Below, piece after piece: positions 41,748-48,776 of a stretch of DNA of 48,776 nucleotides. Position 1 is the stretch's first letter, and each line of letters begins with the position of its first letter. Under the pieces are notes generated by a model. That model was not told where the DNA came from and did no database searches. It saw only the letters and a program-made list of their open reading frames with translations. A program made the translations under genes and the position numbers. Source of the DNA: Butyriboletus loyo (Eukaryota; Basidiomycota; Agaricomycetes; Boletales; Boletaceae); assembly GCA_038093515.1 (NCBI GenBank), contig JBBPSI010000184.1:1-48776 (forward strand). The letters are read 5' to 3'.

Positions 41748-43290
41748 CAGTGAGTGAAAAAACCCTTGCAATGTTTCACTGGTTTGCACTAGATGCCATG
41801 TAGCACCTGATGGCAATGGGTCCCTGGGCCATGTGATGTGGCCATGTGGCTGTGGAGATATGTCTATTCTAAAACAGGTATGCCATTGCAAGAGTTTATT
41901 CACTTTGGTGGAAGAAGGGTATTTGGGAGATATCAGTCCTTGGTATAGCCTCCTTTGGCCTTGAGCACTGCCTGAACCCTCCTAGGCATGCTTTCAATCA
42001 ACTTCTGACACTCTGCAACTGGTATCTTGTCCCACTCCACCTGAATTCTCAGTATTCCCTTGGGGGGGGTGTTTATATTTTGCAAGCCTCCTCTTGAGGT
42101 AACTCCAGGCATGTTCTATTGGATTAAGATCAGGAGACTGTGCTGGCCATACCATAGTACTAAAATCCTGTTCATCTAGCCACTCCTTGACCTCCTTGCA
42201 GGTGTGCTTGGGGTTATTGTCTTGTTGGAAGATGGTGTTAGAAGGATTGAGATTATAATACTGAAGGGAATATTGAAGTTTATTCTTCAAAATTTGAAGG
42301 TATAGGTCCCCATCCATCTTACCATCAATCTTGGTGGCATACCCAACCCCCTCCCAACTCATACAGCCCCACATCATCACAGAACCTCCTCCAAACTTGA
42401 GTGTCCCCTCCACCAGTCTATCACTGAGCCTCTCCCCTGGCTTTTACCACACCCATTTGTGTCCATCTGACCCTAGGTGATTGATTTTAGTCTCATCAGA
42501 CCATACTACCCTCTTCCAGTCCTCCAGAGTCCAATATTTGTGAGCATAGGCAATGTCCAGTCTTGCCTTGCAATGCCTGGCAGAGAGAATAGGTTGTTTT
42601 CACTTGACCACAGCTTTCATACCAGATTTTTTCAAGTGCTGGCATACTGTGTTGGGGTTGAGGGGTTGGTTGATAATATTTGTGAGAACTTTGGTCACTT
42701 GAACAGCATTTTCTGCCTTGTGAGTAGAGATGAGATGGATGGCATGGCAGATATTAGCAGGGGAGAGCTTGGATGGATGACCTCCAGTGGACTTTTGCAG
42801 AGTAGAATTCTCCTTGGAACAAAGCCTATAGATGGTGGAAATATGAAGGCCAGTGGTGGAGGCAATGGAGCAAGCAGAATGACCAGAATCAAGCATGGTC
42901 AAGATGATATTCTTTTGGGTGGAGGAGATAGATCTCATGGTGGTAGAAGTTGGGAAAAAAGAAGTGTGTGAACTTTTTCCAACTCAGACATAATGTTTAT
43001 ATGTGTATCTTTGTTTGTAGGACCAAACAAACACAATTATCCTTTCATTTGACTGAGATTCCACTATTGAGGCTGAAAGTGAATAAACTCTTGCAATGGT
43101 ATACCTGTTTTAGAATAGACATATCTCCACAGCCACATGTCCACATCACATGACCCAGGGACCTATTTGTAGCCAGGAGGCAGTGCTATCACCCATCTCA
43201 CCAACACTAAGCTGAACTCCCGCGCCATCAGGTGCTACATGGCATCTAGTGCAAAATAGTGAAACATTGCAAGGGTTTTTTCACTCACTG
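41748..43290 (-). mobile_element. Tc1/mariner element M2, complete with long TIRs
   Basis: A 1543-bp element flanked by TA on both sides, with termini CAGTGAGTGAAAAAACCCTT and its reverse complement. The first 30 or so bases match perfectly, and similarity between the ends extends to about 200 bp. An inverted partial copy of the terminal motif (CCATTGCAAGAGTTTATTCAC near 41885-41905, and its mirror near 43080) lies at the inner edge of each end. M3 at 3041 is a fragment of the same family. It carries one transposase gene. Confidence 0.93.
41994..42938 (-). pseudogene. Tc1/mariner transposase of M2 (DD34E), two stops
   Basis: The minus-strand gene starts at ATG 42938 (MRSISSTQKNIILTMLDSG). 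Residues 1-50 and 60-110 are paired helix-turn-helix domains. After KAVVK a TGA interrupts the frame (42600-42602), and after KWVW a TAA near 42446. The catalytic core is otherwise complete: VVWSDETKI (Asp 1), GGGSVMMWGCMSW, FQQDNNPKHT (Asp 2) and SPDLNPIEHAW (Glu), with 34 residues between Asp 2 and Glu, the Tc1 spacing. The length of about 315 codons plus tail is close to the 340 typical for Tc1. A sequence shift near 42050 affects the C-terminus. Without the two stops this would be a plausible active enzyme, so M2 is the younger of the mariners here. Confidence 0.88.
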
Positions 43291-43922
43291 TACCTAGGAA
43301 TCCATGAACCTGGGTAAGTGAAGAACACTCTGGCCAGTCACAGATCTTTTGGACCTTTGTATCCAGAGGGATAAAACCCTCTAGAGTACACTTGTGCCCA
43401 ACAATAATCACATCTGGGGCAGCAAGCATGAACATTTTGGCAGACACCATAGCACCCATGTTCTGTAATCTTTGCAAAATGCAGTTAATGACTGTTAGGT
43501 GTACCCAGATAAACTAGCGAATGCCAGGATTATCTGGAATGGTTTCATAAGTTCCATCCATTCCCTGATAATGGATAAGGACAGATTTCACAGGAAGATC
43601 ATCCACGAAGGGTATTGTGTGATGTGGGATCTCATCCTGTAGTATGAAGGACATATCTGCTTAATAGATTTGGACAGCATTAGTGTGACCCATAGGAAGA
43701 GTAGTGAGACAATGTGGGCCCATAGGACTCCCAAAGGTAGTCATATCCTGTGACTCCACATGCAAGGGGCACTGATCATAACCCACAAACAAGTTGAGCA
43801 TCCCATAGACTGTGTATCCAGCAAAGGATTCCACAAGATGTTCGATGAACAGAGGTGCAGAAGCATCACAGATAGTAACTGCATTCAGGGACTGGAGGTC
43901 ATATACCAGTTAGAGTGACTTT

Positions 43923-44836
43923 TGTTATGCTGGGCACTAACAACTAGAACACTAGGTGGTGTTATGACAATGGGAGTTATCAGGTCACACGGGGTTCCGC
44001 AACTATTGCAGTTATACACAATAACTGGCGATGGTAATGAGGAATAGCTCAAGCCTTAATCTCTCAACTGTTGCCAGCGAATAAGACAAGTGGTTAAAGC
44101 TAGGGAATCCTAGCCCAAACCACGAGCCTTTATATATTACAGGGAAACGCGCACAGACCAAGCAGTGCATGAGACTAGTTACCATACATGTACATACGAG
44201 AAGAAGTCAGGGTCGACAGAGATTAAAATAGAAGTCGACGGCGATCAAAAAGAATAGAAGCAAACGGAGATTAAATACATGAGGCGTGACATCATAGAGT
44301 CTGGGCCAGTCTGGACCATGACATCATATGCTTAGTCAGCTTTGTGGTCACATGTATAATCCCACGATCATGTGTGCAGAGTCACGTGACCTTTGAAAGT
44401 GAAATATGACAAAGTCTGAATGCAAAGTTTGTTATAAGAGATATGATTATAACAGGCGGCACTCTGGAGTAGCCACAGGACTCGGGAGATGGTTCTCAGA
44501 CTATGTCTTAGTGTGCACACTAAGAGTCTGGAGTGAAACTAATTGCTAGCAGAAGACTGTGTAGAACTAGATAAGTTACAAGTGTTCTAGGACTGGGTTT
44601 ATATAGTACAGAAGTCTGCGCACAGACCATGACCCCAATTGGGTCACAAGAGTCGTAAAGACCAAAGAGGACAGAATACTCTAGAACATTCTGGAGTATG
44701 AAAGAAACAGTGTCCATGCACAGGAAGTGATGACTAATCAGAACGGTTGAGCTGTTCGAAGAACAAGAGGTGTAGCCTAGGTGAAAATGGTAGTCCAAAC
44801 GGTAGAGGAGAAAAAGAGTAGTCCACTACCATAACA
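43923..44836 (-). mobile_element. solo LTR, family C (copy C3), split by A4
   Basis: LTR-C from TGTTATGCTGG (43923) to CTACCATAACA (44836) with a perfect duplication ACTTT (43918-43922 and 44837-44841) inside the RT of element F. A family-A solo LTR (A4) sits 37 bp from its left end; without it the LTR is about 414 bp. Confidence 0.9.
43960..44454 (-). mobile_element. solo LTR, family A (copy A4)
   Basis: A 495-bp LTR, TGTTATGACA...GATTATAACA, inserted in LTR C3. The flanking bases are GGTGG and GGCGG (43955-43959 and 44455-44459), a 5-bp duplication with a single change at a CpG. Promoter module GGTCTGTGCGC, 12 bp, TATATAAA on the minus strand. Confidence 0.9.
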
Positions 44837-44993
44837 ACTTTCTGTCTTGTTTGATGATGCAAAATCACTGGGATTGGTATGCAGCTGCAGAGGGCTTGTA
44901 TACTCCTGATGCGATCCAATCCTTGATAATCTGGATAGCTTCATTGTGAATTGCAGGTGGAATCAGAGTATCCATGGAGTATGGGGCAATGTC

Positions 44994-45501
44994 TGTAATG
45001 ATAGCAATGGACAGTCAAATGCTAGTCCAAATACAAGTCAAAGCAGTTCCACTACTGTTGCAGTACTACACAAAGTACTGGCAAGTGTGGACAAGGAGCT
45101 TCAATCTCAATCCTCAACTGTTGCCAGTGAATAGACAAGTGGTTAAAGCTAGGGAATCCTAGCCCAAACCACAAGCCTTTTATATTACAAGGGAATGCGC
45201 ACAGACCAAGCAGTGTGTGAGACTAATTACTATACAAGTACATACAAGAAGAAGTACAGGGTCGACAGAGATTAAATAGAAGTCGACGGCGATCAAAAAG
45301 AAGAGAAGCAAATGGAGATTAAATACATGAGGCATGATGTCATAGAGTCTGGGCCAGTCTGGACCATGATATCATATGCTTAGTCAGCCTATGGTCACAT
45401 GTATAATCCCACAATCATGTGTGTTGAGTCACGTGACCTTTGAAAGAGAAATATGATGAAGTCCAAACACAAAGTCTGTTATAAGAGATACAATTATAAC
45501 A
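44994..45501 (-). mobile_element. solo LTR, family A (copy A5)
   Basis: About 508 bp matching family A from TGTAATGATAG to ACAATTATAACA, inside the RT region of element F. Its left half resembles the GA subfamily and its right half the A1/A2 type. The flanks (ATGTC and CTGTT) do not form a clean duplication, so one end may have been altered or the copy is a recombinant. Confidence 0.8.
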
Positions 45502-45671
45502 CTGTTGGAATCTTGACTGGCAGAAAGTACTGCTTATCTAACCATTCTTTCTCCATCAGAATCCTAGTGAAGGTGGTCTCATGTGTGTGGACTATTCAGC
45601 AGATGAGTTTCAACTCCTCTGGCCACAGCCATTTAGCTAGGTCAAGGTCAAGAGCATTAGTGTGCTTGTGG

Positions 45672-46491
45672 TGTTTCACTGATGCACACAACAGGCTAGC
45701 TAGTGAGCACTCAATAGGGGCTTGAGCCTAATCAGTTAATGGCTGACTCACATAGGCAATGCTATCAGGATCCTGCAGAGCAAGTGTTGATGAGATATCG
45801 GACAGTGAACACTGGATGAGATCAAGGAGACTCTTATTGGCTCTATCAGCAAGGGATGGGTATGATGCTAGATTGCTATGCACAAGGTAGATGCATAGAA
45901 TTAGCTAGAGAATCTGTACTGTCTAAGTACCGGTATATATACTAATAGTATATGTGCACAGACCAAGTTGTGTGTGGCAGCATAGGGCTAAGGGGTCTGA
46001 CTGAAGATGAGTCAGAATGACAAAAGAGAAAGCAGCAAAGTGCTGGTAATGAGGGAGTGAAGCTCAGGGCAAGATGGTGACATTGCCAGCAAATAGGAAG
46101 TGCTGAATACAAAGAGGCAATGTCCAGACTGTGGAGCCCACAGGGCAAAGGGGATGCAGACAGCAGAGACCTTGGATATGAGTCTCAGCATGCTAGTCAA
46201 GATGCATTGTAATCTAGTCATGTGCTAGTCACATGATGAATGAAATGTCATTGGTTAAAGAAATGAGGGACATGACAGCTCAGCTGAAGGACTGATCTGA
46301 CAGGGCGAACAACAGGGGCTATCTCTGTATCTTGGGACAGAGATGTCTAGGAGTGACTGGGAGAGTAGATGACGGTCCAATGATGACTGGAGTAGTGGGC
46401 AATATGCAGTATCATGGGAACAGCAGGGTGGCAGGGTGCATGAGCATGGGAAAATGAGTGGTGGGGCATGGTTAGGGATAAAACTGTAACA
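45672..46491 (-). mobile_element. solo LTR, family B (copy B5)
   Basis: About 820 bp matching LTR-B, TGTTTCACTG...AACTGTAACA, inserted upstream of the RT of element F. It is an old, CpG-poor copy. The flanks TGTGG and TTAAA do not match, so no duplication can be claimed; host F sequence continues on both sides, but some may have been lost. Confidence 0.85.
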
Positions 46492-46690
46492 TTAAAACTG
46501 TAATACCTATGTGAATCAAGTTCCTGGAATAAATTCTGGAGGGTGAGTAGGCATGGTTGGTAGCCCTGCTAATGGCTCATTTGGTAAGCAATGGATAACA
46601 CAGAACTCTTCCTTAAGAGGAGCTGCTACCACCCAAACCTTCTTAACCACTGGCCTATATGTATGCTAGGTATGACAAACAGACCAATTA

Positions 46691-46861
46691 TTTTGGCAAG
46701 ACTTGAAATCATGCAAATTGTATACGGCTTGGCGTCCGGCCCGAAAGTGTTCGTAGCAACTTCGAGTATTTCATTTCGTTCGCGAGTTTTGTTGACGTGT
46801 CTGATTACGACTCGCTTGCCAATGCCAGCACTCGACCTGACATCTTCGTAGGTTTGGATAG
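46691..46861 (+). promoter_or_regulatory. upstream region of the SUN-domain gene
   Basis: The 170 bp between the last trace of element F and the SUN gene ATG are unique and CpG-rich, with no TATA box that I can single out. The boundary between CpG-poor repeats and CpG-rich DNA near 46725 is sharp. The core promoter must lie here or inside the F remnant. Confidence 0.4.
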
Positions 46862-48776
46862 ATGGATTCATTCTCGTCGTTGCCTAGGACGCTGCTGGCA
46901 TTGTCCTTGATCTGCCTCGCCTCTCTGCCCGCGCTGGCCGTCACAGCTTCCTTGCTACCAACATCATTCAACGACCCGTTTCGCGCGATCGTCGTCGTAC
47001 ACCGAACTCAGCAGCCAGAACTACCATTATGCTGCTTGAAACCACTACCGACCATCGTCCCTCCAGAAGGACCCGAAGATGTTCTTCTTTCATTCGAAGA
47101 GTGGAAGTCGAAGCAGTTCCACGCCGGTTTGCAAAGCGTCCCCACGAAATCCAAGGTGGTTACATCCGACAACGATACTCCAAGCAAAACCAACGTCCAG
47201 AATGCCGACATCCCACCGATGGATATACTTCCAGACCTGTCCAATTCTGCTAGTGACGACACCCTCCCACCACACTTCCGTGTACCTATCATTGATAGGT
47301 TCAACTATGCCAACATGGACTGTTCTGCGCGAGTACACACCACCCACAAATCTGCCAAATCTGCCTCGTCAGTTCTTGCGTCCAAAAGGGACAAGTACAT
47401 GCTCTCGCCCTGTAGTGCCGATGCCCAGTTCGTGGTGGTGGAACTTTGTGACGACATCAGGATCGACACGGTGCAACTAGCCAATTTCGAGTTCTTTAGT
47501 GGGGTGTTCAAGGATTTCTCCGTGAGCGTTGCAAAAACGTATACCGGTACCGACGAGGGGTGGACCCACGCTGGGACGTATCGTGCAAAGAACGTCAGAG
47601 GTGTCCAGGTGAGATTTCTTTCGGCTCGCGAGTGGTTTTTGGTCTAACGGTACAGACAGTCTTTCCATCCGCCCACTTTGTTGCATGGTTTTTACCGGTA
47701 TATTCGAATCGACTTTCACTCACACTACGGGCACGAGTATTATTGCCCCGTCTCCCTGCTTCGGGTATACGGGCTCACTCATCTGGAAGAATGGAAGTGG
47801 GACATGTGGCAAGCCGAGAGCCAGGCGCGACTGAAGGATTCTACTGCGCGGCGATTGTTGGAGAACTTAGCGACGAGCAATGCTACGAGTACCAAAGTGG
47901 TATCCAATAGCGGTACGAGCGTTCTCGTGACCCAACTTGGGGCCATCGAGACCCGCTCAAATGACGCCTCGCTGCCATCGCCCGTTGAAGCAGCGAGCAC
48001 ACCAACTCGTGAGGGACCTTCCTCCCGCAGTTGGCCATCCACACATTCTGAGTTTCGGACACGGACTTCTGCCCACGTCGTCGGCGAGGGAACGTCGATA
48101 CCGAGCAGTGGAGATGGGGAGCAGCAGACGGCGACGCAATCTACAGGGATACACTCGGTGACAGAGGCGATCTCGTCGCTCTTATCTATGTCCTCGCCTG
48201 TCTCTGTTGTTTCGCCCACCCTACCCACGGCAGAGCAACCTCATCTTTATTCGCACGATTCTGAAATACACGCATTCACCACTCTTTCATTACAGCCAAG
48301 CAACCCCCCGATATCTCCGCTGGCTCAACAGACTCCCACACACACACAATCTTCCCCGCAGTGGAGTGGAGAGTCTATTTATCGAACGATTATGAATCGT
48401 TTGACCATCCTCGAAGTGAATCATACCTTGTATGCACGGTATGTGGAGGAGCAAATCGCCGGTGTACGAGAGGTGTTGAGAAAGCTCAACGAGGAAGTTG
48501 GAAGGCTGGAGAGTATCGTAGGTGACCCAACTTTGGCGACTAATTAATGCACTAACAAAATTGTTGCACTTCATCCAGAGTCGGACGCAGGCACAGATGT
48601 ATCAACGTACGGTCCATGAGTGGGAAAGACAAAGGCTGCGATTGGAACTCGAACACGGCGAACTACTTTCTCGCGTCAACTATCTCTCGGATGAGGTGAA
48701 TGCTACGTCCTTGCTGAGCTTCGTACCACTGAATCAGCGCAGATTGTACTTGAGAAGCGACTCGGCATTGCCCAAC
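46862..48776 (+). CDS. SUN-domain protein, SLP1-like (partial, 3' end beyond window)
   Basis: The ATG at 46862 starts a protein with an N-terminal signal peptide (LLALSLICLASLPALAVTA), a FEEWKSKQ motif near residue 78 and a SUN (Sad1/UNC-84) domain from about residue 145: NYANMDCSARV, SSVLASKRDKYMLSPC, FVVVELCDDIRIDTVQLANF, EFFSGVFKDFSVSV, then YRYIRIDFHSHYGHEYYC and PVSLLRVYG. Exons inferred from phase and GT-AG ends are 46862-47608, 47660-48517, 48579-48695 and 48743 to the edge; introns are 51, 61 and 47 bp and all phase 0. The second exon ends in a long Ser/Thr-rich region. The last exons give a coiled-coil-like stretch (ERQRLRLELEHGELLSRVNY) and VLEKRLGIAQ, which in SLP1-type proteins precedes a transmembrane segment. 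In yeast Slp1 acts in the ER with Emp65 in protecting folding membrane and soluble proteins; the same role is inferred. The gene appears intact. Confidence 0.93.

Larger units (their letters stand above)
38880..46680 (-). pseudogene. Gypsy family F pol, split by six later insertions
   Basis: A third Gypsy family on the minus strand, without LTRs in the window. From right to left: linker after protease (YRPVVKKVWVV..., PTHPPEF; 46670-46492), DLAKWLWPEELKL and WLDKQYFLPVKIPTV (45671-45503), RT start (IPPAIHNEAIQIIKDWIASG; 44993-44837), RT core with PFVDDLPVKS and VGHKCTLEGFIPLD (43922-43293), end of RT and RNase H (40923-40405; LTVEMGAKYVKGMINNPD), integrase with KEAHNDLRHKG, VTDNGPSFVQVMD and ANRIVERHHYD (40141-39500), and a C-terminal part (RDYDFCSGTLVLIWNTHV, LNWKTKPRYLGPMV, LYILAELDG) to about 38880. 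Insertions: LTR B5, LTR A5, LTR C3 with A4, and repeat D2 with mariner M2. Frameshifts and stops are many, several of them TGA at expected arginines. Confidence 0.85.

Noticed and set aside
43960..45501. A4 and A5 as the two LTRs of one element
   Set aside because: Same orientation and about 1 kb apart, but the DNA between is the rest of LTR C3 and RT of element F, with no PBS or polypurine tract; A4 has its own duplication inside C3.
44994..46491. Target duplications for A5 and B5
   Set aside because: The flanking five bases do not match (ATGTC/CTGTT and TGTGG/TTAAA), so none is claimed.
47609..47655. Acceptor at 47655 for intron 1 of the SUN gene
   Set aside because: It would put exon 2 out of frame with YRYIRIDFHSHYG; the AG at 47658-47659 keeps the frame and the SUN domain.

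Overview
The window looks like nuclear DNA of a filamentous basidiomycete, most likely an Agaricomycete. The only ordinary host gene, a SUN-domain (SLP1-like) gene at the right edge, has 47-61 bp GT-AG introns. Everything to its left is made of transposon types I associate with mushroom genomes: Ty3/Gypsy chromoviruses, a DIRS-like retroelement and Tc1/mariner elements. Nothing bacterial is present. I saw no tRNA, rRNA or CRISPR array.

Positions 1-46690 are a nest of transposons. From left to right: (1) 1-3040, a decayed DIRS-like element on the minus strand (gag-like ORF1 and reverse transcriptase) split by a solo LTR. (2) 3041-6618, a mariner fragment (M3) and a long-TIR mariner (M1) that carries LTR-B copy B4, itself split by a family-D repeat. 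(3) 6621-12230, a plus-strand Gypsy fragment (Gp) whose integrase is split by a four-level nest of solo LTRs (B1 holding A2, C1 holding B2, and B3); it runs into a fragment of a second Gypsy family (F). (4) 12231-30651, three copies of one chromovirus nested in each other: G3 (minus, oldest) holds G2 (minus, TSD GGTAC), which holds G1 (plus). (5) 30652-37800, a different Gypsy element (GA, minus) with its own solo-LTR insertions. (6) 38880-46680, Gypsy family F (minus), split by a family-D repeat, mariner M2 and LTRs C3/A4, A5 and B5. (7) 46691-48776, CpG-rich unique DNA with the SUN-domain gene.

The G chromovirus is the most informative element. Its inferred layout is 428/426-bp LTRs, a self-priming primer-binding site, gag, a -1 frameshift site on the gag stop, pol (protease, RT, RNase H, DD35E integrase, chromodomain), a 9-nt gap, then a third ORF (ORF3, about 417 codons) with a conserved N-terminal domain and three CCHC zinc knuckles, a polypurine tract and the 3' LTR. 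ORF3 is present after pol in all four G copies. Otherwise dissimilar LTR families (A, B, C/E) share one promoter module, GGTCTGTGCRC followed by exactly 12 bp and a TATA box.

Almost all copies are dead. Many in-frame stops are TGA where a sister copy or family alignment has arginine (CGA), and differences between LTR pairs are nearly all transitions, so CpG deamination or a RIP-like process has shaped the region. Target-site duplications of 5 bp, read directly from the sequence, give the order of most insertions. Alignments were made by eye; counts of differences are hand counts.
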